A stretch of 38,177 nt of DNA from an uncultured Holdemanella sp. (GTDB lineage: Bacteria; Bacillota_I; Bacilli_A; Erysipelotrichales; Erysipelotrichaceae), in the NCBI GenBank assembly GCA_900754615.1, contig CAAEDN010000035.1, positions 1 through 38,177 of the forward strand, in the 5' to 3' direction. Within the stretch, counting starts at the first letter, position 1; the number at the start of each line of letters is the position of its first letter. The position numbers were made by a program, and so were the translations under genes. The notes beneath the pieces were generated by a model. That model worked only from the letters and a program-made list of their open reading frames with translations. It searched no databases and was not told the DNA's origin. Below, in pieces: positions 15,629 through 23,846 of the stretch.

Positions 15629-17447
15629 CAACTTCATAAATCATTGCACCAAAACTAGGCACATTTACTTCAATCATATAAGGCTGATTATGTCTTGAAA
15701 GACGCATTGCCTGCACTTCTTGTGGAACATGATCTATTATATTTCCATTATATTTATCCCATTCCGTATTTAGAATTTCTTTATACTTACCTTTACAAGG
15801 AACACCAAATTGCTGGTGTTCATATGGATTTGTTGAGAAATTCATAATAATGACAAAGTCTTTCTTTGAACCCCTACGAATAAATGAGAATGTATTTTGT
15901 CCTACATTATCGGCATCAATCCAGCTAAAGCGACTTGGATCATAGTCTTGATCAAAGAAGGCATCATTTTCAGTATAAATCTTACCTAAATCTTCACATA
16001 AATGTTCGAAAGCATCATGCATTGGATAATCTAACAAGAACCAATCACAGCTCTTTTGTTCATCCCATTCACGTAATTGTCCAATTTCATTTCCCATGAA
16101 ATTCAACTTTTTACCCGGATGTGCAAACATGTATACATATAGTGCTCTTGCCTGGGCAAACTTATCTTCATAGCTTCCCCACATCTTATCCACAATTGTT
16201 GCTTTTCCGTGTACTACTTCGTCATGGCTAAATGGCAAAATAAATCTTTCTGAATAGAAATAAGCCATTGAGAATGTGATGTCATGGTGATGCCACTTAC
16301 GATAAATTGGGTCTCTCTTTAAATAAGATAATGTATCATTCATCCAACCTAGATCCCACTTATAGTCAAATCCTAAGCCACCTGCATAGCTTGGTTTTGT
16401 AACATTTGGGAAATCACTTGAATCTTCCGCAATCAACATGATTTTTCCTTGATGCGCTTCATTCAACAAGTGATTCATACGTTTCATGAAATCACATGCC
16501 CCTTCATTCACACCATTATTTTTGTTTCCATGCCAGAAAATCGCATTGCTGATAGCATCCATTCTTAAACCATCCACATGATAAACATCTATCCAGAAAT
16601 TGGCTGCAGACATTAAGAATGAACGAACTTCTTCTTTCCATAAGTTAAAGTTTGCGGTTCCCCATTCACTATTTGCATCTTCTGGTTTTGAATATTCATA
16701 CAATGGTGTTCCATCAAACATACCTAAAGCATAATTATCCTTCACAAAGTGTACAGGTACAAAATCCATAATTACACCAATACCCGCTTCATGAAGAGCA
16801 TTGACAAAATGCATCAATTCATGATTTGTGCCATAACGAGAAGTACTTGAAAAATAACCTGTACATTGATATCCCCAAGATCCATCAAATGGATATTCAC
16901 AAAGTGGCATTACTTCTACATGTGTAAAATGATGCTTCTTACAGTGTTCAATCAATTCCTTTTCAATTTCATGATATTGTACAAATTCTTCATTCTCATC
17001 ATCTTTTTTCCATGAACCAACATGCATTTCATAAATATTCACTGGAGAATCAAATCCCTTATTTCTTTTATTCAGCCACTCTTTATCTGTCCATCCATCA
17101 TAACTTAAATCCGATATAATACTTGCCGTATTCGGTCTTAATTCACTATAAAAAGCATATGGATCCATTTTATCTACCAATTCACCATTTGCCTGCCATA
17201 CACGATATTTATAAGAATCTTGATTCTTTGCACCTTCCACAAAGCATTCCCAAATACCACGTTTATCTTTTTTCATTTTACTAGCTTGGTCGTCCCAATT
17301 ATTGAACGTCCCAATTACTGATATATTTTTTGCGTTTGGAGCATATACTCGAAAGCGAACGCCATCCCCTTCTAAATGTGCGCCAAAAATATTATATGCA
17401 TGTATATCACGCCCTTCAAAAAAGGCTTTTGTCTTTCTTTGATCCAT
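15621..17447 (-). CDS. glgB: 1,4-alpha-glucan branching enzyme
   Basis: A 608-residue GH13 branching enzyme. An N-terminal CBM48 domain (VRFRVYAPNAKNISVIGTFN) precedes the catalytic barrel. Active-site residues are Asp297 in VDGLRMDAISN, Glu341 in LIAEDSSDF and Asp409 in FSHDEVVHGK, all present. It creates alpha-1,6 branches in glycogen. A longer frame opens at 17468, but the GGAGG ribosome site falls inside it and is ten bases before ATG 17447, so that start is chosen. It is a stand-alone gene with its own promoter (TATAAA at 17473-17478) and cre; no other glycogen gene is in the window. Confidence 0.94.
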   Translation of the reverse strand: MDQRKTKAFFEGRDIHAYNIFGAHLEGDGVRFRVYAPNAKNISVIGTFNNWDDQASKMKKDKRGIWECFVEGAKNQDSYKYRVWQANGELVDKMDPYAFYSELRPNTASIISDLSYDGWTDKEWLNKRNKGFDSPVNIYEMHVGSWKKDDENEEFVQYHEIEKELIEHCKKHHFTHVEVMPLCEYPFDGSWGYQCTGYFSSTSRYGTNHELMHFVNALHEAGIGVIMDFVPVHFVKDNYALGMFDGTPLYEYSKPEDANSEWGTANFNLWKEEVRSFLMSAANFWIDVYHVDGLRMDAISNAIFWHGNKNNGVNEGACDFMKRMNHLLNEAHQGKIMLIAEDSSDFPNVTKPSYAGGLGFDYKWDLGWMNDTLSYLKRDPIYRKWHHHDITFSMAYFYSERFILPFSHDEVVHGKATIVDKMWGSYEDKFAQARALYVYMFAHPGKKLNFMGNEIGQLREWDEQKSCDWFLLDYPMHDAFEHLCEDLGKIYTENDAFFDQDYDPSRFSWIDADNVGQNTFSFIRRGSKKDFVIIMNFSTNPYEHQQFGVPCKGKYKEILNTEWDKYNGNIIDHVPQEVQAMRLSRHNQPYMIEVNVPSFGAMIYEVEK

Positions 17448-17516
17448 AATGATATAACCTCCGTACATATATTTTATACCGGAATGGAAGAAACTTAAAG
17501 CATATTTTTTAGATTT

Positions 17517-17530
17517 TGAAAACGCTTACC
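17517..17530. promoter_or_regulatory. cre-like site upstream of glgB
   Basis: On the - strand GGTAAGCGTTTTCA matches the cre consensus at 13 of 14 positions; only the first base differs. It lies about 40 bases upstream of the probable glgB -10 (17473-17478). That position is more typical of CcpA activation than of repression, so the direction of the effect is open. Confidence 0.6.
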
Positions 17531-17537
17531 AATACAC

Positions 17538-17564
17538 AAAAAAGATGCAACTATCTTTGCATCT
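17538..17564 (-). terminator. terminator after dusB
   Basis: Arms 17543-17550 and 17557-17564 are perfect with a 6-base loop, followed by T residues on the - strand. The dusB stop TAG is in the loop. Confidence 0.85.
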
Positions 17565-18516
17565 CCATGAATTGATGTAATATATTCTCTAAATCTTCCA
17601 GTGTATTCATTTGTGACATCTCATTCTTAAAGATTCTTGAACTTGGAAGCCCCTTTAAATACCAGCTAGCCAAACCTCGCATTTCACGAATAGCTACCTT
17701 TTCACCTTTTGTATCTGCCAAGCCACGAGCGTGATCCATACAAATCTCAATGCGATCTTCCATTGAAAATTCATGTCTCTGACCTGTAATCGAATCCACG
17801 CATTCTTGAATCAAAAAGGGATTTCCTACAATTCCACGGCCCAACATAACCGCATCACACCCTGTTTCATTCATCATACGATGAAAATCTTCTACACTAC
17901 GAACATCTCCATTACCAATAACTGGAATGGAAACAGCATCTTTAACCTGTTTAATATAAGACCAGTCTGCTTTTCCTTCATACATCTGATTCCGTGTACG
18001 TCCATGTACAGCTACAGCACTAACACCCACGCTCTCCATGGCCTTAGCCATTTCAACACAATTGATATGATACGTATCAAATCCCAAACGCATCTTTACA
18101 GTTACTGGTTTATTTACATTTTGTACAATATTTGACACCAGTTCTTTGGCATAGTCAATATCTTTCATTAAAAAACTTCCAGCCTGTGCTTTTATCACCT
18201 TATTTACTGGGCATCCCATATTAAAGTCAATAATGTCACAATCTGTTTGCATATCTAAATATTTAGCAGCATATACAACCGTGTCAATATCATGTCCAAA
18301 TAATTGGAAAGATACTGGATGTTCATTTTCATCAATTGCGCACATTTGTTTCGTCTTTAATGAATCATAATATAACGCCTTATCACTAACCATTTCATTA
18401 CATACCAAGCCAGCACCAAATCGTTTTGCGATTCTTCGAAATGCGATGTTACTGATGCCTGCCATCGGAGCAATCACTACTGGATTATCAATTTCTACAT
18501 TCCCAATCTTAATCAT
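17551..18516 (-). CDS. dusB: tRNA-dihydrouridine synthase
   Basis: A 321-residue flavoenzyme that reduces uridine to dihydrouridine in tRNA. PVVIAPMAGISNIAFRRI is the N-terminal FMN-binding signature, and IIDFNMGCPVNKVIKAQAG contains the catalytic Cys. MKMRLGFD-type and AVHGRTRNQMYEG segments follow, then IPVIGNGDV. A longer frame from 18531 is possible, but homologues begin M-x-KIG, fitting ATG 18516, which overlaps the hslO stop. The order hslO-dusB matches the Bacillus region, where dusB precedes lysS. Confidence 0.93.
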   Translation of the reverse strand: MIKIGNVEIDNPVVIAPMAGISNIAFRRIAKRFGAGLVCNEMVSDKALYYDSLKTKQMCAIDENEHPVSFQLFGHDIDTVVYAAKYLDMQTDCDIIDFNMGCPVNKVIKAQAGSFLMKDIDYAKELVSNIVQNVNKPVTVKMRLGFDTYHINCVEMAKAMESVGVSAVAVHGRTRNQMYEGKADWSYIKQVKDAVSIPVIGNGDVRSVEDFHRMMNETGCDAVMLGRGIVGNPFLIQECVDSITGQRHEFSMEDRIEICMDHARGLADTKGEKVAIREMRGLASWYLKGLPSSRIFKNEMSQMNTLEDLENILHQFMEMQR

Positions 18517-19393
18517 GCATCTTACTCGCAATCGCTCTTAATTCTTCTTCTGTAAAATGATATTTTTCATTACAGAAATTACATGTGATATCGCAACCAT
18601 GTTCTTTATCAGCCATCTCTAAAACATCTGATTTTTTAATTGTTCCTAAAGCCCTAGCCATACGTACTTTTGAACAAGGGCAATCATAAGCTACTGGTTG
18701 TGTAGTCAATATCTTAGCGTCTTCGAACATGTCATTTGCCAAATCTTCTAAACTTGAATCGTCATACTCCTGAATTAGAGTACTCATTGGCTTTAATCCT
18801 TCAAGAACATGTTCACAAATTGAAATATCTGTTTCTGTAGCATCTGGAAGCATTTGTAGAATCATCGCACCCGCACTAGCAACACGACCATCTGTTCCAA
18901 TTAATACACCACATGATACAGCGGTTGGTGTTTGTTCAGATAAAGTAAAATAGTAAGCAAAATCATCTCCAATTTCACCACTTTGTAATTCTACAGAACC
19001 AGAAAAGTTTTCTTCCATACTTAAATCTTTTGTAACTGTTAAAGTTCCATCTGTACCTACAACAGCTCCAACATTTAATTTCCCTGGGCGAACAAAAACA
19101 TCCTCTACATGTGGATTCGACACAAATCCTCGCACATTTCCGTTCGCATAGGCATCTACCACAATAGAGCCAATTGGACCATGACCGTTGATTGTAATTG
19201 ATAACATTTCTTCTTCAGACTTCAACATAGCTCCCATCATTGTAGCTACAGATAACGTTCTTCCTAACGCTGCACAAGCACATGGATGTAAATCAAAACG
19301 ATCCTGTGCATTCTGTACTAAGTCCGTAGTACGAACAATATATAAACGAACATGCTCATTTAAAACAAGCGCTTTTAATAATTGATCTTGCAT
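18509..19393 (-). CDS. hslO: Hsp33 redox-regulated chaperone
   Basis: A 294-residue Hsp33. The N-terminal domain has HPCACAALGRTLSVATMMGAMLK and NGHGPIGSIVVDA. The C-terminal redox switch carries CPCSK and CNFC, the four Zn-binding cysteines (CxC and CxxC) that form disulfides on oxidative stress and activate the chaperone. ATG 19453 opens a longer frame, but GGAGG lies five bases before ATG 19393 and the resulting length fits the family. It follows ftsH with its own promoter in the gap. Confidence 0.94.
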   Translation of the reverse strand: MQDQLLKALVLNEHVRLYIVRTTDLVQNAQDRFDLHPCACAALGRTLSVATMMGAMLKSEEEMLSITINGHGPIGSIVVDAYANGNVRGFVSNPHVEDVFVRPGKLNVGAVVGTDGTLTVTKDLSMEENFSGSVELQSGEIGDDFAYYFTLSEQTPTAVSCGVLIGTDGRVASAGAMILQMLPDATETDISICEHVLEGLKPMSTLIQEYDDSSLEDLANDMFEDAKILTTQPVAYDCPCSKVRMARALGTIKKSDVLEMADKEHGCDITCNFCNEKYHFTEEELRAIASKMHD

Positions 19394-19424
19394 AATATCC
19401 TCCACAATAAAATTCACTAGCACC

Positions 19425-19453
19425 ATTCTACTGAATTCTTGTATCCATTTCAA
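19425..19453 (-). promoter_or_regulatory. sigma-A promoter for hslO-dusB
   Basis: On the - strand TTGAAA (19448-19453) and TAGAAT (19425-19430) are separated by 17 bases, about 30 bases before the hslO start, allowing expression independent of ftsH. Confidence 0.65.
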
Positions 19454-19462
19454 GCCAAACTA

Positions 19463-19484
19463 AAAGCCATCAAACGATGGCTTT
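19463..19484 (-). terminator. hairpin after ftsH, partial terminator
   Basis: Arms 19463-19471 and 19476-19484 are perfect with a 4-base loop. On the - strand the tail TTTTAGTTT is short, so some read-through into hslO is likely. Confidence 0.6.
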
Positions 19485-19489
19485 AGGTA

Positions 19490-21445
19490 CTAATCCTTTT
19501 TCTTTGTTAATTCATTGAACGCATCATCCAAATCCTTTTGATCAACACCATTTGAAGGTTCTGGAATTTTTGGAACTTGAACTTCTTCTTGTTCTTCTTT
19601 TTCCTCTACTTCAACTGTTTCAGCATTTGGATCTGTCAATTGTCCAAAATTCATTAAGTTAGTGATTTCCTCATTTGTTAATGTTTCATGTTCATACAAA
19701 TTATTCGCAATCAAATCTAATAAGTCTTTGTTTTCAGTTAAAATCTTGCGGCAATTTTCATGACACTCATCTACAATAGCACGAACTTCTTTATCAATCT
19801 CAGCTGCTACCCCTGCAGAATAATCACTACCCTTTGTATAATCTCTTCCTAAGAAGACATTTCCTTGTGGGTCGGCATATTGAATAGGTCCTAAACTAGA
19901 CATACCATATACACGAACCATATTTTTAGCAATCTCAGTCAATTTTTCAATATCATTTACTGCACCTGCACTGATTTCTCCAAATTGAATTTCTTCAGCT
20001 GTACGACCACCAAGTAATCCAGTAATCTGTGCAATAAATTCTGATTTTCTATGGAAATACTTTTCTTCACGAGGTGTCATCAAGTTATATCCTCCCGCAT
20101 CTCCACGAGGGATGATTGTAACTTTTTGAACCATATCTGCATCTTCTAATTTTAGACCAATAACTGCATGTCCTGCTTCGTGGTAAGCCACAAGAATCTT
20201 GTCTTTTTCAGTATATTTTTTGCTCTTTTTAGCAGGTCCCATCATAACACGGTCAATAGCTTCATCTAAATCAGTCATAGTGACTTTAGCTTCATTTTTA
20301 CGAACCGCTAAAATAGCACCTTCATTCAATACGTTAGCTAAATCTGCACCAGAGAATCCAGGCGTACGTTTTGCCAAGTTTGCCAATGAAACATCATTCG
20401 CCAATTTTTTGTTACGAGCATGTACATGTAAAATAGCTTCACGCCCCTTAATATCTGGCAAGCTAACAGTAACACGTCGATCAAAACGACCACTACGAAG
20501 TAAAGCTGGGTCCAATACATCTGGACGGTTTGTAGCTGCAATCACAACGATTCCTGCATTATCTGTCATACCATCCATTTCAACCAATAATTGGTTCAAT
20601 GTCTGTTCACGCTCATCGTTTCCACCGCCCATACCAGCTCCACGCTGACGTCCAACGGCATCAATTTCATCAATAAATATAATACAAGGAGCACTCTTTT
20701 GTGCTGTTTTAAACATATCACGAACACGACTTGCACCGGTTCCGACAAACATTTCAACAAAGTCTGAACCAGAAATTGAGAAGAAAGGAACATTTGCTTC
20801 TCCAGCTACAGCTTTAGCAAGTAAAGTTTTACCAGTTCCTGGAGGCCCAACCATCAAAATTCCCTTAGGAATATGAGCACCCATATCTGTAAATTTCTTT
20901 GGTGATCGCAAATAATCGATAATTTCTTTGACTTCTTCTTTTTCTTCTTCACAACCCGCAACATCTTTGAAACGAACTTTTACATTCGATTCAACACGAG
21001 CTTTTGATTTTGCAAATTCAAAGGCTTTATTATTGCCTCCGCCTCCCATTTTCGCAAACATAAAATAGAAGAACACCGCAATAATTAAGAAAGGAATGAT
21101 TTGAGAAAGAATTGAAATCCATACGCTACCTTGATTTGGATCTTCAACATTTAATTTTCCACCATTACGTTGCAAAGCTTTCTCTAATTTTTCAATATTC
21201 TTTTCTGTTTTTGGAACAATGACTTTGTATCCAATTGTCTTTGAGTTCTGCTCATACGTACCCTCTAATTGGATTACTGTTGAGCTAATTGTCATTGAAC
21301 TCTTTTTAAAATCAACTTCATCTACAATTTTCTCAAATTGTGTATAATTCATTTGTACAGTACTGCCCTGTGAACTATAAAAAACTAATGATAATACAAT
21401 CGATAAAATGAAGATGGTTGGTAAATAATTTAACCATTTCTTCAT
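19490..21445 (-). CDS. ftsH: ATP-dependent zinc metalloprotease FtsH
   Basis: A 651-residue membrane-bound AAA+ protease. Two membrane segments (about 9-24 and 107-130) flank a small extracytoplasmic domain. The AAA domain has Walker A GPPGTGKT (200-207), Walker B IIFIDEID (255-262) and the second region of homology ATNRPDVLDPALLRSGRFDR. The protease site is HEAGH (422-426). The C-terminus ends in an acidic, low-complexity tail. It degrades membrane and regulatory proteins. AGGAGG precedes the ATG and it follows hpt by 10 bases, the conserved Firmicutes order tilS-hpt-ftsH. Confidence 0.97.
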   Translation of the reverse strand: MKKWLNYLPTIFILSIVLSLVFYSSQGSTVQMNYTQFEKIVDEVDFKKSSMTISSTVIQLEGTYEQNSKTIGYKVIVPKTEKNIEKLEKALQRNGGKLNVEDPNQGSVWISILSQIIPFLIIAVFFYFMFAKMGGGGNNKAFEFAKSKARVESNVKVRFKDVAGCEEEKEEVKEIIDYLRSPKKFTDMGAHIPKGILMVGPPGTGKTLLAKAVAGEANVPFFSISGSDFVEMFVGTGASRVRDMFKTAQKSAPCIIFIDEIDAVGRQRGAGMGGGNDEREQTLNQLLVEMDGMTDNAGIVVIAATNRPDVLDPALLRSGRFDRRVTVSLPDIKGREAILHVHARNKKLANDVSLANLAKRTPGFSGADLANVLNEGAILAVRKNEAKVTMTDLDEAIDRVMMGPAKKSKKYTEKDKILVAYHEAGHAVIGLKLEDADMVQKVTIIPRGDAGGYNLMTPREEKYFHRKSEFIAQITGLLGGRTAEEIQFGEISAGAVNDIEKLTEIAKNMVRVYGMSSLGPIQYADPQGNVFLGRDYTKGSDYSAGVAAEIDKEVRAIVDECHENCRKILTENKDLLDLIANNLYEHETLTNEEITNLMNFGQLTDPNAETVEVEEKEEQEEVQVPKIPEPSNGVDQKDLDDAFNELTKKKD

Positions 21446-21455
21446 AATCTTCCTC

Positions 21456-21998
21456 CTACTGATAAATTTCTGGTTTCAAAACACCAATAAACGGTAGGTT
21501 ACGATATTTCTGATTGTAATCCAATCCATATCCAACTACGAATTCATTTGGTACTTCAAAGCCTACATAATCTGCCTCAATTTCACAAACACGACGGCTT
21601 GGTTTATCTAATAATGTAACACAACGTACATCTAGACATCCCTTATTTTTAAACATTTTTTTAACTTCTACTAATGTTCTACCTGTATCAATAATATCTT
21701 CTACAACTAAAATTGAACGATTTTTACAAGATAGATCCATATCTTTCAAAATACGAACATCTCCAATAGATTCTGTTCCATCATATGAACTAACTGACAT
21801 AAAATCAATTTCACAAGGGAACGCAAAACGCTTAATTAGTTCAGCCATGAAAGGGACACTTCCCTTTAATAGTCCAACTACAATTGGAACTTCACCAGAT
21901 TCTTTATAATCTTCCTCTATTTGATGTGCTAATTCTACACAACGTTTTTCTATTTCTTCTTCACTTAATAAAACTTTTTCAATATCTTGACTTATCAT
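21456..21998 (-). CDS. hpt: hypoxanthine phosphoribosyltransferase
   Basis: A 180-residue purine salvage enzyme that joins hypoxanthine or guanine to PRPP. The PRPP-binding motif ILVVEDIIDTGRTLV is at about 96-110. VGLLKGSVPFMAELI and FMSVSSYDGTES are the other conserved blocks. AAGGAG precedes the ATG. It sits between tilS and ftsH, as in many Firmicutes, and has an extended -10 promoter between it and tilS. Confidence 0.96.
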   Translation of the reverse strand: MISQDIEKVLLSEEEIEKRCVELAHQIEEDYKESGEVPIVVGLLKGSVPFMAELIKRFAFPCEIDFMSVSSYDGTESIGDVRILKDMDLSCKNRSILVVEDIIDTGRTLVEVKKMFKNKGCLDVRCVTLLDKPSRRVCEIEADYVGFEVPNEFVVGYGLDYNQKYRNLPFIGVLKPEIYQ

Positions 21999-22028
21999 AC
22001 GGTGCTTTTCTCCTTAAGTTACTAACAC

Positions 22029-22037
22029 ATTGTAACA
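22029..22037 (-). promoter_or_regulatory. extended -10 promoter for hpt-ftsH
   Basis: On the - strand TGTTACAAT lies 30 bases before the hpt start codon, directly after the tilS stop. The -35 is weak. Confidence 0.6.
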
Positions 22038-22044
22038 TAAACAT

Positions 22045-23229
22045 TTAATCTAGACCATGCATTTTAAAGTAGAACTGTTCATTTTGTGAATAATGCTCAA
22101 CATCACATCCTAGTCCAGGTACAAAAATGATATGGCCTTTTTTATTTTCCACAACAAGCCAGTATTTTCTCTGAATTTTACTGATTTTTCGATCCACAAA
22201 AAAACGATGCACATTCTTATTACCAAAACGCATTTCTATTGAATCATTCTCCCTGACCCTTCTTATAATCAAAGGAAAATCAGATGCTTCTACGCTAAAT
22301 CCTTCAATCCTATTTCCTTGAGATAAAATCGTAAAATCCCCATACTCTCCAATTTTCAAAGTATCCAATTTATAATTTACATCTTTTGGTTTTGGCAAAA
22401 AATACAATTTGTTATTATGCCTTTCCAATAAATAATTCTCAATCTCAATTAAAACATTGCTCTTTAATTGAATGCACAATTCCTCCATATACTTACGTGA
22501 AAAATGATGATGCAAAGTATTAAACAAAAAAGTATCCAAATAAAGCCATGCATTTTCCTTTTCCAATAAAACATCAACACCATAATTCCAATCATCTAAA
22601 AATAAATCAATTCTTTTTTTCTGTGCTTGCCAAGCCGTATTTTCCTCTTCAATTTTTAAAATCCATTCTTCCTTTTCTTTACGACTCATCTTTTCAATTT
22701 GCGTATGACGAATCACATTTCTCGTATAATGATTTGTTAAATTGGATTCATCAATACCAAACGATACTCCATTTTCTATACAATACGCCTGTAACTCAGC
22801 TTTCGTATATGACAACAACGGACGCACAATTTTATATCCATGCCTAGTACTCTCTTGTTTTAAACCATACCAGTCACATATCATATTGCGATTCTTCTGA
22901 AAGAAATATGTTTCGATTACATCATCCATCTGATGAGCTACATAAAGTAATTTCGTATTAAATTCACTGGCCACTTCTTCAAAAAAAGCATAACGAACAT
23001 CTCTTGCCCATGCTTGAAAGTTTCCTTTTTCATGAATCGGATAACATACACGCACAGGAATCTCATATCTTTGACAATACTCCTTTACTATATTCTCATC
23101 CCTATCGGCTGTATCTCTGTGTTTATAATTCACATGTGCAACAACAATGTCTTTTCCTTTTTTATTCAATTGATCTAATAAAGCCATACTATCTGGCCCG
23201 CCTGAACAGGCTACTACACATTTTAACAT
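22045..23229 (-). CDS. tilS: tRNA(Ile)-lysidine synthase
   Basis: A 394-residue N-type ATP pyrophosphatase that converts C34 of the minor tRNA-Ile to lysidine, an essential step for reading AUA. The P-loop SGGPDS is at residues 9-14, AHVNYKHR and VAHQMDDVIETYFF follow, and a C-terminal TilS_C domain ends the protein. The N-terminus is very short: only eight residues precede the P-loop, while homologues often have 15 or more. A -10 element lies six bases before the ATG, and AGGA is only two bases from it, so initiation may be leaderless. Confidence 0.94.
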   Translation of the reverse strand: MLKCVVACSGGPDSMALLDQLNKKGKDIVVAHVNYKHRDTADRDENIVKEYCQRYEIPVRVCYPIHEKGNFQAWARDVRYAFFEEVASEFNTKLLYVAHQMDDVIETYFFQKNRNMICDWYGLKQESTRHGYKIVRPLLSYTKAELQAYCIENGVSFGIDESNLTNHYTRNVIRHTQIEKMSRKEKEEWILKIEEENTAWQAQKKRIDLFLDDWNYGVDVLLEKENAWLYLDTFLFNTLHHHFSRKYMEELCIQLKSNVLIEIENYLLERHNNKLYFLPKPKDVNYKLDTLKIGEYGDFTILSQGNRIEGFSVEASDFPLIIRRVRENDSIEMRFGNKNVHRFFVDRKISKIQRKYWLVVENKKGHIIFVPGLGCDVEHYSQNEQFYFKMHGLD

Positions 23230-23235
23230 GGTCCT

Positions 23236-23244
23236 ATTATAGCA
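23236..23244 (-). promoter_or_regulatory. extended -10 six bases before the tilS start
   Basis: On the - strand TGCTATAAT is a perfect extended -10 that overlaps the last codons of the preceding gene. Transcription would begin at or next to the A of the tilS ATG. Confidence 0.6.
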
Positions 23245-23785
23245 TCATTTGAAAAACTCTTTTCCTTATTTTATCAAACAATACTGAATTTGGAGATATA
23301 TGTGCCTTTACATCAATCACTCTAGCTGAATTGATCCATTTCGCGTCATTCAAAAATAATACACTTGATTTATTTAGTCCTTCGATTTCAGGTAAACGCA
23401 TCAAATGACGCTTCCCAATATGCGACACAGGATCATATGCCTTATTATAGGCATTTTTATTTCCACTCATAGGTACTACAAATATTTTCCCATGTTTCAT
23501 TGCCAAAACTAAACCAAAATGCTGATAACCCACTTCACTCAGATATGCCAAGCCAAAATCTGTAAAACATATATCCCCCACCCTCACATAAACTTTAGCT
23601 TCTAAGCTTGAATACATTTGTTTTCTTTGACAAAAATTCAATTTGGAAAGCATATAATCATACACTTCATTCTCATTGAGTTCCGACAATAATTCTTCTT
23701 CAGCCACACGAGCCTGCGACGTAATTTTTTGTGTATACTCCGTCGTCTTCATATTTTTCTTTTTTTGCCATTCATTCGGTTCCAT
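23237..23785 (-). CDS. MazF/PemK-like domain protein with N-terminal helical extension
   Basis: A 182-residue protein. The C-terminal two thirds (about 67-182) resemble the PemK/MazF SH3-like fold: VRVGDICFTDFG, then GLVLAMKHGKIFVVPMSGN, then LNDAKWINSARVIDV. The conserved Arg of the RPALV motif of active toxins appears replaced (HFGLVL), so RNase activity is doubtful. The first 65 residues look helical and charged. No antitoxin gene is adjacent; the extension might take that role, but this is a guess. The start may be ATG 23785 or ATG 23752; no clear ribosome site supports either. It lies between the TagO-type gene and tilS. Confidence 0.65.
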   Translation of the reverse strand: MEPNEWQKKKNMKTTEYTQKITSQARVAEEELLSELNENEVYDYMLSKLNFCQRKQMYSSLEAKVYVRVGDICFTDFGLAYLSEVGYQHFGLVLAMKHGKIFVVPMSGNKNAYNKAYDPVSHIGKRHLMRLPEIEGLNKSSVLFLNDAKWINSARVIDVKAHISPNSVLFDKIRKRVFQMML

Positions 23786-23791
23786 AATTTA

Positions 23792-23800
23792 ATTGTAGCA
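23792..23800 (-). promoter_or_regulatory. extended -10 six bases before the MazF-like gene
   Basis: On the - strand TGCTACAAT is followed by six bases and ATG 23785, the same geometry as at tilS. No Shine-Dalgarno sequence lies between. Confidence 0.55.
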
Positions 23801-23821
23801 ATTCAATGTGAAAACAACATT

Positions 23822-23846
23822 AAAAGTAGGCATTTAGCCTACTTTT
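23822..23846 (-). terminator. terminator after the TagO-type gene
   Basis: Arms 23822-23831 and 23837-23846 are perfect with a 5-base loop containing the stop codon TAA. The - strand tail is T-rich. Confidence 0.8.
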
